Shown one piece after another: positions 18,006 through 26,660 of a stretch of 64,000 nucleotides of DNA (position 1 is the stretch's first letter; each line of letters begins with the position of its first letter). Source of the stretch: JAAGZL01 sp050297535 (GTDB taxonomy: Bacteria; Pseudomonadota; Gammaproteobacteria; Chromatiales; Chromatiaceae); the NCBI GenBank assembly GCA_050297535.1, contig JBNKSV010000005.1:20542-84541 (forward strand), in the 5' to 3' direction. Under the pieces are notes generated by a model that did no database searches, was not told the origin of the DNA, and was given only the letters and a program-made list of their open reading frames with translations. The translations under genes and the position numbers were made by a program.

Positions 18006-18872
18006 ATGGACCACTCAACACCCATGCCAGCAGCCATCAATATTCTCAGAATCTGCCTCTTGTCACTGATTCTGTTAACGCACGTCGGCACCTGTCTGGC
18101 AGAAGAGCAATGGCAGACCCTGGAACCCGGCCTGGAACTAGGGATATTCCACAACGACAAACCATCGCTGTTCGGCAGCGGTAAGATCACCGTCCTGCGT
18201 GTCGATCCGAAACTATGGGATCTAAAGCTTTACTCCAAACAACAATTTGGTTACACAAGCGGCCTCCCAACCAAGGAGTGGAGCCGACGCCACAATCTGG
18301 TTGCCGCGATCAACGCCGGCATGTATCTACAGGACATGACCACCCATGTTGGTTATATGCAGTCTGGAGAAATACATCAAGGAAGACGCGTCAGCAGCTA
18401 CCACTCGCTGGCCGCATTCGGCCCCAGAACGCCAGGACTGGCACCATTCCGAATATTCGACCTGGATGTAACAGATGCGGACTTTGACCAAATCATCAAA
18501 GACTACGCCCAGGTAGTGCAGAATATGCGCCTGATCAAACGTCACGGCGAAAACCGCTGGGGCCAACAAGACAAACGCTGGAGCGGGGTGGCGCTGGGAG
18601 AAGACAAACAAGGGCGCGCCCTGCTGATATACTCTGACGATCTGCTCTCCATGCACGACTTCAATGAGCTACTACTCTCGCTCCCGCTTGACCTGATCGC
18701 CGCCCAACACCTGGAAGGCGGCAAAGAGGCGCAGCTATACATCAACCTCCCCAATTACACCAAGGAACTGAACAACAACATCAACCGCTTCTATCTGGGC
18801 CAGGACGGAGACCTGGGGGCATGGCCTATACCGAATATTATTGGAGTGAGTAGAAAGGTTGATGCTAATTAA
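18006..18872 (+). CDS. Phosphodiester glycosidase-like (NAGPA/DUF2233) secreted protein
   Basis: A 288-residue protein with a signal peptide (hydrophobic core INILRICLLSLILLTHVG, cut near CLAEE). The rest matches the NAGPA/DUF2233 family: NLVAAINAGMYLQD in the centre and a RWSGVALGEDKQGRALLIY block. Family members cleave sugar phosphodiesters in some contexts, but most bacterial ones have no known substrate. An alternative start six codons downstream (18024) is possible. It lies after nhaD on the same strand and converges with the beta-propeller gene, only 12 bases apart. Confidence 0.8.
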   Translation: MDHSTPMPAAINILRICLLSLILLTHVGTCLAEEQWQTLEPGLELGIFHNDKPSLFGSGKITVLRVDPKLWDLKLYSKQQFGYTSGLPTKEWSRRHNLVAAINAGMYLQDMTTHVGYMQSGEIHQGRRVSSYHSLAAFGPRTPGLAPFRIFDLDVTDADFDQIIKDYAQVVQNMRLIKRHGENRWGQQDKRWSGVALGEDKQGRALLIYSDDLLSMHDFNELLLSLPLDLIAAQHLEGGKEAQLYINLPNYTKELNNNINRFYLGQDGDLGAWPIPNIIGVSRKVDAN

Positions 18873-18884
18873 CAAAGACGAATA

Positions 18885-20585
18885 TTATCTCGCACCGCCA
18901 TTCTCTAGCCAAACCACAATAACAACCAACAACAATATTCCTAGCACGGCGAAAACACTCTGGATAGGCCTCAACCGCATTATCACACCCTGCATCTGCC
19001 ATTGAGTGAGATACCTGGCTGCTTTGAGCAAAGGATAGAGATGAGTCACCAACTGCTCTTCAGAAAAGCATGGCTGATTCGTTCTTAACGTGATCACCAC
19101 ATTACCGACCACAAGACGGTTCTGGGAATAGAGGACATGTTCACTCTTTGCTGCCGCGAAACGACCGCTACTATCCATTCCGACCACCCATTCCCCTAAT
19201 ATACCCAAACGCTGCCGAGTGAAGCGAGAGACGAAACCAATAGTTGCGATAATAAACGCCAACATAAACCCCATCGTCAGATAAAAGCCAAGTGGTTTTT
19301 CGACACCTATTAGTATCCACATCAAAGGTATAAAAAGCAGACAGCTTGTCACACCAAACCATACCAACCATTTCACCATGCGGACAAATCTAGGATCCTG
19401 ATCAATCCATACGATACCTGGTGTTTCGTGGGTAAACATAAAGTCTTCTGTGTCTGGTACTGGCAACTGTTGGTCCATAGCCATCTCCTGACGTATACCC
19501 AAAAACAAGCCAATGATGAATGCAACGCCGAACAAACCTATAACAACATACATCCACATGTAATATTGCTCTCTCTCCAACGCCAACTGTTGAACCCTCT
19601 CACCCAGCATATTGGATGCAAAATCGCCAAGACGCTCACCCGTTGATGAATAACGATAAACCCGTCCGGCATGAAGATCGTTCACCAATACCTCGCCATT
19701 GAATGGCACTACGGAAAACACATCAGCTGCTTCAGGCAAAGCCAGTTCCCCAAGACTCTCCCCATCCTTATTGAAGCGAACCACGATACCATTGGCCATA
19801 TCATTATCCGAGTTGACCACCCAGAATTGCTCATCCACAATCATCACGGCCGAGGGCCAAATATGACCTCGTAGCCGCGTTCCCACCTCAGCGGTTAGAA
19901 ACCCCCGAACGGTCCGTTTGAAACTAGCTTCTCCAACTTCGAACACGGCTATCTCATGACGATTGGTATTGGCTACATAGGCCAAACCGTCACGATAGAT
20001 GATCTGGTTTGGAAATTTAAGCCCCTGTTCAGTTTGCGTTAGCAGATCACCCTCTGAGGAAAACAGAAGTAGACTGTGACGAGAAGAATCAGCCACCAAT
20101 ACTCGGTCTGAATTCCAGTCAACCGCGAGAAAAAAACTCTGGTCAAAATTCTTATATGAGTTACCAAATGGGCGGCATGTCATAGCAGTGATATCACAGC
20201 GAAACAGCCCTCCCTTTGCGACCGCCAAATGAGTAGGCTCCAGATTATCCCGGCGAAAATATTGCCTGATCTTATCTGTAAGGCTGCGTTCATCCGCGCC
20301 GACCCTAAGCAGCAGATCTCCATTACTAAAAAAAGCAAAATCTCCAACCACATCACTGACCCCTAATTCACGCAGATCTATGCGGCGCACAGGCGCACCC
20401 ACAGAGTCATGTTCAAAGATGTCAGTTCCTAACATGATATAGAGATCACCATCAGGAGACTGGTGCATATGGGTAAGAGTTGGCAATCCAACGGCTGCAC
20501 TACGCAACCAGAAAGCAACCCACATCAGAGTTCCGAATAACAGCAGAAGCAATACACTGGAGGTCAGAGAAAGTTCTTTTCGCAT
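18885..20585 (-). CDS. Uncharacterised membrane-anchored beta-propeller (NHL-like) protein
   Basis: A 566-residue protein I cannot assign to a named gene. It has an N-terminal membrane anchor (about 8-30), then a long extracytoplasmic region (about 35-340) with repeated strand patterns such as DGDLYIML, SNGDLLLRV, GLAYVANTNRHEIAVF and NGEVLVNDLHAGRVYRYSSTG, typical of NHL/SMP-30 propellers. Membrane segments follow at about 348-370, 415-435 and 440-465. A cytoplasmic stretch then precedes a last membrane helix ending VVIVVWLENGGAR. Start chosen at ATG 20585, preceded by AAGGG. It follows the DUF1287 gene on the same strand after a 77-base gap. A sensor or scaffold role is possible, but nothing in the sequence decides it. 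Confidence 0.75.
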   Translation of the reverse strand: MRKELSLTSSVLLLLLFGTLMWVAFWLRSAAVGLPTLTHMHQSPDGDLYIMLGTDIFEHDSVGAPVRRIDLRELGVSDVVGDFAFFSNGDLLLRVGADERSLTDKIRQYFRRDNLEPTHLAVAKGGLFRCDITAMTCRPFGNSYKNFDQSFFLAVDWNSDRVLVADSSRHSLLLFSSEGDLLTQTEQGLKFPNQIIYRDGLAYVANTNRHEIAVFEVGEASFKRTVRGFLTAEVGTRLRGHIWPSAVMIVDEQFWVVNSDNDMANGIVVRFNKDGESLGELALPEAADVFSVVPFNGEVLVNDLHAGRVYRYSSTGERLGDFASNMLGERVQQLALEREQYYMWMYVVIGLFGVAFIIGLFLGIRQEMAMDQQLPVPDTEDFMFTHETPGIVWIDQDPRFVRMVKWLVWFGVTSCLLFIPLMWILIGVEKPLGFYLTMGFMLAFIIATIGFVSRFTRQRLGILGEWVVGMDSSGRFAAAKSEHVLYSQNRLVVGNVVITLRTNQPCFSEEQLVTHLYPLLKAARYLTQWQMQGVIMRLRPIQSVFAVLGILLLVVIVVWLENGGAR

Positions 20586-20662
20586 AGATAGCAATCCCTT
20601 AATTAGCTGAGGAGTTCGTAATTCTTATTACCAGGTCAACGCCTCAGGAGTTAATAGTTAAT

Positions 20663-21259
20663 CTAATCGCTGTATCCTTCCGGCAGGTACCGATAGTGTC
20701 CGGTAATCTCATATGAGAACAGCATATCGTCAAGATGCGGTCCTGCCCCTATGTTATGCACCGCCAGCGGATTACCGGTGGCGTCCGACACCCTATCGGT
20801 AACTATGCCGATATGGGGAAGATTTCCCGGTAACATCCAGGTCACTATATCTCCGGGCGCATAATCCCCTGGACGTTGACTTATGCTAAGCGATCTTCCA
20901 TGCCGGGAGAAAAAGATCTGTAGATTCGGCACCCGGCGATGATCTATGTTCTTATCCGTTTTATCCAACCCCCAAATCCTTTTAGATGGATAGTCAGCAA
21001 AATTCTTTACCATATCTTCGTGCACCAAGACTTGAAGATCCACCCCCAAGGCGCGATAGCTCCGAATTACTACATCTATACACACCCCGACATGTTCCGG
21101 CACATCACCGTTCGGATATGGGATGGCGAAATAGGAACCGTCGTAGCGCACCTCCTTTGTGGTGCGATCAATAGCTGCCGCCACGATATCTTCCTCGAAG
21201 CTACCGCCAAAGCAGCTCAGGGAGATAAAGAAGATGGCTATGAAATAGGATCTAGACAT
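20663..21259 (-). CDS. DUF1287 family secreted protein
   Basis: A 198-residue DUF1287 protein. After a signal peptide (SYFIAIFFISLSCFGG) comes the conserved HVGVCIDVVIRSYRALGVDLQ block, with a cysteine and aspartate in positions expected for an NlpC/P60-like cysteine hydrolase fold, then PGDIVTW and HIGIVTD with a histidine candidate, then VHNIGAGPHLDDMLF. Function is unknown in the family; cell-wall amidase activity is a guess from the fold. The ATG lies two bases after the lnt stop, so it is co-transcribed with lnt. A longer upstream reading overlapping lnt is not supported. Confidence 0.85.
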   Translation of the reverse strand: MSRSYFIAIFFISLSCFGGSFEEDIVAAAIDRTTKEVRYDGSYFAIPYPNGDVPEHVGVCIDVVIRSYRALGVDLQVLVHEDMVKNFADYPSKRIWGLDKTDKNIDHRRVPNLQIFFSRHGRSLSISQRPGDYAPGDIVTWMLPGNLPHIGIVTDRVSDATGNPLAVHNIGAGPHLDDMLFSYEITGHYRYLPEGYSD

Positions 21260-21261
21260 GG

Positions 21262-22773
21262 TTACCGATGGAAATATCCTGTTGAAGTAAGATGCCGATG
21301 CCTCACAAACAACAAGCCCAGGAACAGCAATACAACCACCACTACCCCCCAATTACCAACCATTGCATATGGCGTTGTCCCTGACATAGGGATAACCTCC
21401 CCCCTTAGTACATACTCTTTGTTAATAGGTGATAAAGACAGCAACTCGCCCTTGGGTCCGATAAACGCGGATATCCCGGTGTTGGTGGCGCGCAGTTGAT
21501 AACGCCCGGCCTCAAGAGAACGCATGCGTGCGATCTGCAGATGTTGTGGCAGAGCTATGGAGTCGCCAAACCAGCCATCGTTGCTAACATTCACCAGAAA
21601 CTCTGCCTCCGGCATGGCCTGGATAATCTCTGCGCCGAAGGCGTCTTCGTAACAGATAGATGCCCCGGCTTGATGCCCGGCCACTTTTAGTAGAGGCTGC
21701 GCCGCCTCCCCGGGAGAGAAACTGGACATGGGTATCTGCAAGATATCGATCAGCGGCTTCAGCACCCAACGCATAGGCATGTACTCGCCAAAGGGGACCA
21801 AATGCCGCTTGTAATACGCGTTACGCTCCGACCCCAAGGTACTCAGTGAGTTGAAGTAACGTTCACCGCTATCCTCCCACACCGAGATCCCGAATAGTAG
21901 GTCGCTATTGTGTCCCTGAGCCTCAGACTCAAGCGCCTTAAACAGACTATTTTCCAGTTGATGATAATAGGCGGGAATCGCCGTCTCGGGCCAGACGATA
22001 AGGTCACTGTCCCACTCCCGCAACGTCAGCCTCAAATAGGTATCTATGGTCGGCTGCCGGGCCTCCGGCCGCCACTTAAACTCCTGTTTCACGTTGGCCT
22101 GAATAATACTGACCTTGATCCCATCGCCGGTCGGCCTACTCCAATCCTGCTGGGTCAGAAACCAACCGCCGCCCCAGATAAGGGTAATACCCAACAAAAC
22201 AGGAACAAGCGTCTTAACACTCTTGAGCAGCGCAACCAGACAGGCCGCTGAAAGCACCACCACCAGCGTAACTCCGTATACCCCCAACAACGGTGCATAA
22301 CCCTGCAATGGCGTCCCGATCTGGGAATAGCCCAAGGCCAGCCAGGGGAAGCCGGTCAGGGCCCAGCCGCGTACCCACTCCAACAGAACCCAAAACGACA
22401 CATAGACGCCTAACTGAACCGGCCAGGCTGCGGTGCCGGATACGACCTTCCCCAGCCACCCCACTACCCCATAGAACAGCGCCAAGAATGCGACGAAGGC
22501 CAGGGTAGCGATAATAGCGAGCAATGGCCCAACCCCCCCGAACTGATTGATGCTGATATGCAACCAGAACACGCCCACACCGAATAGTCCCAGACCAAAC
22601 ATCCACCCCAGACGGAATGCCATGCCGGAATCGGCCGCCAACAACAACCATAGCAGGATGGCCGGACCCAATACGGCCAGGTAATAGAGATCAAAGGGGG
22701 CAAAGGCAAGTACGGTGATGGCGCCGGCGGTGAAGGCGGTGAGTAGTTTTATTATTGATGTGAAAGTTGGCAT
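21262..22773 (-). CDS. lnt: Apolipoprotein N-acyltransferase
   Basis: Transfers the third acyl chain to the N-terminal cysteine of lipoproteins in the inner membrane. The 503-residue protein has about six N-terminal membrane helices (10-205) and a periplasmic nitrilase-like domain. The catalytic triad is visible: E263 in WPETAIP, K322 in YYKRHLVPFGEY and C374 in ASICYEDAF. A final membrane helix lies near the C-terminus. It belongs to the conserved miaB-ybeZ-ybeY-corC-lnt series, though a palindromic repeat separates it from corC. Confidence 0.96.
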   Translation of the reverse strand: MPTFTSIIKLLTAFTAGAITVLAFAPFDLYYLAVLGPAILLWLLLAADSGMAFRLGWMFGLGLFGVGVFWLHISINQFGGVGPLLAIIATLAFVAFLALFYGVVGWLGKVVSGTAAWPVQLGVYVSFWVLLEWVRGWALTGFPWLALGYSQIGTPLQGYAPLLGVYGVTLVVVLSAACLVALLKSVKTLVPVLLGITLIWGGGWFLTQQDWSRPTGDGIKVSIIQANVKQEFKWRPEARQPTIDTYLRLTLREWDSDLIVWPETAIPAYYHQLENSLFKALESEAQGHNSDLLFGISVWEDSGERYFNSLSTLGSERNAYYKRHLVPFGEYMPMRWVLKPLIDILQIPMSSFSPGEAAQPLLKVAGHQAGASICYEDAFGAEIIQAMPEAEFLVNVSNDGWFGDSIALPQHLQIARMRSLEAGRYQLRATNTGISAFIGPKGELLSLSPINKEYVLRGEVIPMSGTTPYAMVGNWGVVVVVLLFLGLLFVRHRHLTSTGYFHR

Positions 22774-22795
22774 TTGTTTATTTGATTCGACACAT

Positions 22796-22835
22796 CCCCC
22801 TCACCCCAACCCTCTCCCCCCAGGGGAGAGGGGGA
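22796..22835. repeat. Dispersed palindromic repeat, CCCTCACCCC-type, copy 1
   Basis: A C-rich arm (CCCCCTCACCCCAACC) leads into a 10-bp stem, CCCTCTCCCC with GGGGAGAGGG, around a 3-base loop. A close copy is at 56645-56686. It lies between corC and lnt, where its hairpin could modulate expression inside the cluster. Confidence 0.8.
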
Positions 22836-22862
22836 CGGAATAGCTGCGCACCTCGACACCGG

Positions 22863-23717
22863 TCAGAGTTTCTCGTCCCTAGGCAACAACCGCACCTCAA
22901 GCAGATGGATACGGCGACTGTCCGCCCGCAGCACCTTGAACCTGAACCTGTCTATATCCACCCGCTCTCCCCGCTTGGGCATATGCCCCAAGGCGTTGGC
23001 AACCAGACCCGCAATGGTATCGAACTCTTCGTCACCCAAATCCGCGCCAAAGTACTCATTGAAGTCCTCAATCGGGGTGTGGGCCTTGATGGTGTATTCC
23101 GTCGCGCTACGTTTCAATATGACTGCGGCATCGTCAAAGTCGTGTTCGTCTTCGATCTCACCCACGATCTGTTCCAACACATCTTCGATGGTCACCAGTC
23201 CGGCCGCATCGCCGTATTCATCCACCACTATGGCCATGTGATTGCGGTTGGCGCGAAACTCGTTCAGCAGCACGTTCAGGCGCTTGCTCTCCGGCACAAA
23301 CACGGCGGCCCGCAGCAGATCGCGCACATAAAACCGTTTGGAAGAATCGCCGCAATAGACCAACAGATCCTTGGCCAACAATATACCGATCACCTCGCTA
23401 CGGTCATCATCTATCACCGGAAAACGGGAGTGGGCGGAATCTATAACCACCGGCAGAATCTTCTCCAGCGAGTCATCCCTATTGATCACCGTCATTTGGG
23501 CCCGGGGAATCATGATATCCCGCACCCGCAACTCGGATACCTGCAAGGCACCCTCCATCATGGATAGGGCCTCCGCATCCAGTAGATGCTGAGCCTTGGC
23601 ATCCTTTAACAACGCAATCAGTTGTTCACGGTTTTCCGGACCATCGTTGAAGGCACCAGCCAATTTTTTCAACCAAGGCTTAAAGATAGAACCACTGTCC
23701 GATTCGTCGTTACTCAT
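22863..23717 (-). CDS. corC: CorC/HlyC family CBS-domain protein (YbeX)
   Basis: A 284-residue soluble protein with two CBS domains (about 60-180), starting with VRDIMIPRAQMTVI and including the VVDEYGDAAGLVTIEDVLEQIVGEIEDEHD block, followed by a C-terminal CorC_HlyC transporter-associated domain. YbeX/CorC is linked to Mg2+/Co2+ efflux and to ribosome function; the exact role is unsettled. The ATG at 23717, preceded by GAAGGAACAG, overlaps the end of ybeY by 8 bases and is preferred to a longer reading inside ybeY. Confidence 0.93.
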   Translation of the reverse strand: MSNDESDSGSIFKPWLKKLAGAFNDGPENREQLIALLKDAKAQHLLDAEALSMMEGALQVSELRVRDIMIPRAQMTVINRDDSLEKILPVVIDSAHSRFPVIDDDRSEVIGILLAKDLLVYCGDSSKRFYVRDLLRAAVFVPESKRLNVLLNEFRANRNHMAIVVDEYGDAAGLVTIEDVLEQIVGEIEDEHDFDDAAVILKRSATEYTIKAHTPIEDFNEYFGADLGDEEFDTIAGLVANALGHMPKRGERVDIDRFRFKVLRADSRRIHLLEVRLLPRDEKL

Positions 23718-24174
23718 CTGTTCCTTCTTTGTAAGGGTCCTGAAAGCCAAGACCAGCCAGCACGTCTTTCTCCAACAACTCCATCGTCTCCGCTTCGTCC
23801 TCTGTCAGATGGTCATATCCTAAGAGATGCAGCACTCCATGTACAACCATATGCGCCCAGTGCGCCTCCGTGCTCTTGCCCTGCTCTCCGGCCTCGCGCA
23901 TGACCACCGGGGCACAGATCACCAGATCTCCCAACAGATTGCTATCAATCACCTCAGGCAAATTAGATGGAAAAGAGAGGACATTGGTAGGCATATCCTT
24001 GCCACGATATTCCCGGTTCAGTTCCTGGCTCTCTGACTCATCCACCAATCTGATTACGATCTCGGCCTGCTCCCGCTCTTGCCGCAACGCCGCCTGGGCC
24101 CAGCGGATAAAGCTCTCATCCGCAGGAAGCTGTTCTGCTTGCGTGGCATTTTGGATCTCCAGTTCCAGACTCAC
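23710..24174 (-). CDS. ybeY: Endoribonuclease / rRNA maturation factor YbeY
   Basis: A Zn2+-dependent RNase needed for 16S rRNA 3'-end maturation and ribosome quality control. The 154-residue length is normal. The metal site HxxxHxxxxxH is HGVLHLLGYDH at H112, H116 and H122, and the conserved NREYRGKDMPTNVLSFP block is at about 53-69. It overlaps phoH by four bases upstream and corC downstream, the usual tight arrangement. Confidence 0.96.
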   Translation of the reverse strand: MSLELEIQNATQAEQLPADESFIRWAQAALRQEREQAEIVIRLVDESESQELNREYRGKDMPTNVLSFPSNLPEVIDSNLLGDLVICAPVVMREAGEQGKSTEAHWAHMVVHGVLHLLGYDHLTEDEAETMELLEKDVLAGLGFQDPYKEGTDE

Positions 24175-25154
24175 CTCTGCTCCTTGTTGCGATCATGCTC
24201 CTCATAGGCGTTGACGATACGCAGCACCAGTGGGTGGCGTACCACATCCCGCGAATTAAAGAAGGTAAAACTGATGCCCTCCACATCCGCCAGCACCTCG
24301 GAGGCCTCGCGCAGGCCGGAGCGCTGCCCGCGAGGCAGGTCGATCTGGGTTACATCGCCGGTGATCACCGCAGTGGAGCCGAAACCGATACGGGTCAGGA
24401 ACATCTTCATCTGCTCCGGCGTGGTGTTCTGGGCCTCATCCAGGATGATGAAGGCATCGTTCAGGGTGCGACCGCGCATGTAGGCCAGAGGCGCAACCTC
24501 GATCACGTTGCGCTCAATCAGCTTGGCAACACGCTCGAATCCCAGCATCTCATACAGGGCGTCGTACAGGGGGCGCAGATAGGGATCGATCTTATCGGCC
24601 AGATCACCTGGCAGGAATCCCAATTTCTCTCCCGCCTCCACCGCCGGACGCACCAGCAGCACCCGCCGCACCTGATCCCGCTCCAGGGCCTCCACCGCGC
24701 AGGCCACCGCCAGATAGGTCTTGCCGGTACCGGCGGGGCCGACACCGAAATTGATGTCGTGGGTAACTATACGATGCAGATACTCTTTCTGATTGGGACC
24801 ACGCGCCCGCACCATGCCGCGCTTGGTCTTGATCACCACATCCGGAATATCTTTCTCCGCATCGTCTCGCAACAGCTCTTCTATGCCGGACTCCTGCAGA
24901 TAGAGATGCACCAGTTCCGGGGTGAGCACCTCATTCTCAGAAGTTGCATACAACCCTTTTAACACCTCGGCGCAGGCGCGTGTGGCCTCCGGCTCACCGA
25001 TAAGGCGAAACCGGTTGCCACGGTTATTGATCTCCAGCCCCAGGCGGCGCTCTATCTGGCGCAGATTCTGATCCAACTGGCCGCAGAGATTTGCCAACCT
25101 GTGGTTGTCTTCCGGGGTAAGTACCAGGTCTATTGATTCGGGATGTTCTGACAC
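24171..25154 (-). CDS. ybeZ: PhoH-like ATPase YbeZ
   Basis: A 327-residue PhoH-family P-loop ATPase, predicted RNA helicase or RNA-binding partner of YbeY. Walker A is GPAGTGKT (139-146), and Walker B lies in FIILDEAQN. The N-terminal part (about 1-105) is the small nucleic-acid-binding region of this subfamily. It lies 10 bases after miaB and overlaps ybeY by 4. Confidence 0.95.
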   Translation of the reverse strand: MSEHPESIDLVLTPEDNHRLANLCGQLDQNLRQIERRLGLEINNRGNRFRLIGEPEATRACAEVLKGLYATSENEVLTPELVHLYLQESGIEELLRDDAEKDIPDVVIKTKRGMVRARGPNQKEYLHRIVTHDINFGVGPAGTGKTYLAVACAVEALERDQVRRVLLVRPAVEAGEKLGFLPGDLADKIDPYLRPLYDALYEMLGFERVAKLIERNVIEVAPLAYMRGRTLNDAFIILDEAQNTTPEQMKMFLTRIGFGSTAVITGDVTQIDLPRGQRSGLREASEVLADVEGISFTFFNSRDVVRHPLVLRIVNAYEEHDRNKEQR

Positions 25155-25164
25155 GTCGTTATAT

Positions 25165-26517
25165 TTAGCGAATTGCGTCTTTTAATAATAGCCCATCCAC
25201 CAGCTCGCCGCGCAGGGAATTGGGCAGGGCCTCGGTGATGGTGAGATCCACAAATTCACCGATCAACTCCCGGGGACCGGCGAAGTTCACCACTCGGTTG
25301 TTCTCGGTACGACCCGCCAACTGGCTGCTGTCTTTGCGTGATACCCGTTCCACAAGCACCCGCTGCTTAGTGCCCACCATGCGGCGGCTGATCTGCTGGG
25401 CCATCTCGTTGATACGCTTTTGCAGGCGTTCCAGGCGCGCCTGTTTTACCGCAAGCGGGATGTCGTCTGGATAATCCGCGGCTGGGGTGCCAGGTCTGGC
25501 GCTATAGATAAAACTGAAGGAGTGATCAAAGCCGATGCCCTCGATCAGATCCATGGTGTGCTCGAAGTCTTCATCGCTCTCGCCGGGGAAGCCTACTATA
25601 AAATCAGAAGAGAGACTGATATCGGGCCGCACCGCGCGCAGACGTTTGATCTTGGCCTTGTACTCAAAGGCGGAGTGCCCCCGTTTCATCAGACCGAGGA
25701 TGCGATCCGACCCGGACTGCACCGGCAGATGCAGATGACTCACCAGCTCCGGCACCTCTCCAAACGCCTCGATCAGGCTGTCGGAGAACTCCACCGGATG
25801 TGAGGTGGTAAAGCGAATGCGCTCAATGCCATCCACGGCGGCCACGGCATGGATAAGCAGCGCCAGGTCGGCAATATCACCATCCTCCATCAACCCACGA
25901 TAGGCGTTTACGTTCTGCCCCAGCATGTTCACCTCGCGCACCCCCTGTTGCGCCAGCTTGCTCACCTCGGCGATCACATCGGCGAGCGGGCGGCTGATCT
26001 CTTCGCCACGGGTGTAGGGCACCACACAGTAGGTGCAATATTTGGAACAACCTTCCATCACCGAGACGAAGGCGGCCGGACCATCGGCCCGAGGCTCCGG
26101 CAGACAATCGAACTTCTCGATCTCAGGAAAGCTGACATCAATAACCGGGGCATGCTCTCTACGAACGCTGTTCAGCATCTCCGGCAGACGGTGCAGAGTC
26201 TGCGGTCCGAAGATCAAGTCGACATAAGGCGCACGACGGCGGATTGCTTCACCTTCCTGGCTGGCCACGCAGCCGCCGACTCCGATCACCAGATCGGACC
26301 GCCTCTTTTTCCAGGGACGCCAACGCCCCAGTTGCGAGAACACCTTCTCCTGCGCCTTCTCCCGAATGGAGCAGGTATTGAGCAGCAGCAGGTCGGCATC
26401 CTCAGCTCGTTCGGTGAGTTCGAACCCATGGGAGGCCTTGAGCAGATCCGCGATCTTGGCGGAGTCGTACTCGTTCATCTGACAACCGAAGGTCTTAATA
26501 AATAGTTTCCCGGACAT
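25165..26517 (-). CDS. miaB: tRNA-2-methylthio-N6-dimethylallyladenosine synthase
   Basis: A radical-SAM methylthiotransferase that converts i6A37 to ms2i6A37 in tRNAs reading UNN codons. The N-terminal UPF0004 domain has cysteines C12, C49 and C83 for the auxiliary 4Fe-4S cluster. The radical-SAM motif is C157, C161 and C164 in GCSKYCTYC, and a TRAM domain is at the C-terminus. The ATG at 26517 gives the standard MSGKLFIKTFGCQMNEYDS start; a GTG three codons upstream is less likely. It is the first gene of the miaB-ybeZ-ybeY-corC series. Confidence 0.97.
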   Translation of the reverse strand: MSGKLFIKTFGCQMNEYDSAKIADLLKASHGFELTERAEDADLLLLNTCSIREKAQEKVFSQLGRWRPWKKRRSDLVIGVGGCVASQEGEAIRRRAPYVDLIFGPQTLHRLPEMLNSVRREHAPVIDVSFPEIEKFDCLPEPRADGPAAFVSVMEGCSKYCTYCVVPYTRGEEISRPLADVIAEVSKLAQQGVREVNMLGQNVNAYRGLMEDGDIADLALLIHAVAAVDGIERIRFTTSHPVEFSDSLIEAFGEVPELVSHLHLPVQSGSDRILGLMKRGHSAFEYKAKIKRLRAVRPDISLSSDFIVGFPGESDEDFEHTMDLIEGIGFDHSFSFIYSARPGTPAADYPDDIPLAVKQARLERLQKRINEMAQQISRRMVGTKQRVLVERVSRKDSSQLAGRTENNRVVNFAGPRELIGEFVDLTITEALPNSLRGELVDGLLLKDAIR

Positions 26518-26590
26518 GGGCACCACAGAGCTTTGAAAAAGGGGCGTTAGGTTACATCCAGACGCGGTTTTTTTCCAGTTTAGCCTTTAG

Positions 26591-26615
26591 CCCCTCTCCC
26601 GTGAGGTGAGAGGGG
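26591..26615. repeat. Palindromic repeat between fabH-like gene and miaB
   Basis: CCCCTCTC pairs with GAGAGGGG around a 9-base spacer. It shares the CCCTCTCCC core with the repeats at 22796 and 56645 but lacks the CCCTCACCCC arm. It may act as a terminator for the minus-strand fatty-acid genes ahead of miaB. Confidence 0.6.
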
Positions 26616-26660
26616 AGCATAGACCCATGGCCCTCTTCCTTTGGACCTCGACCCTGATTC

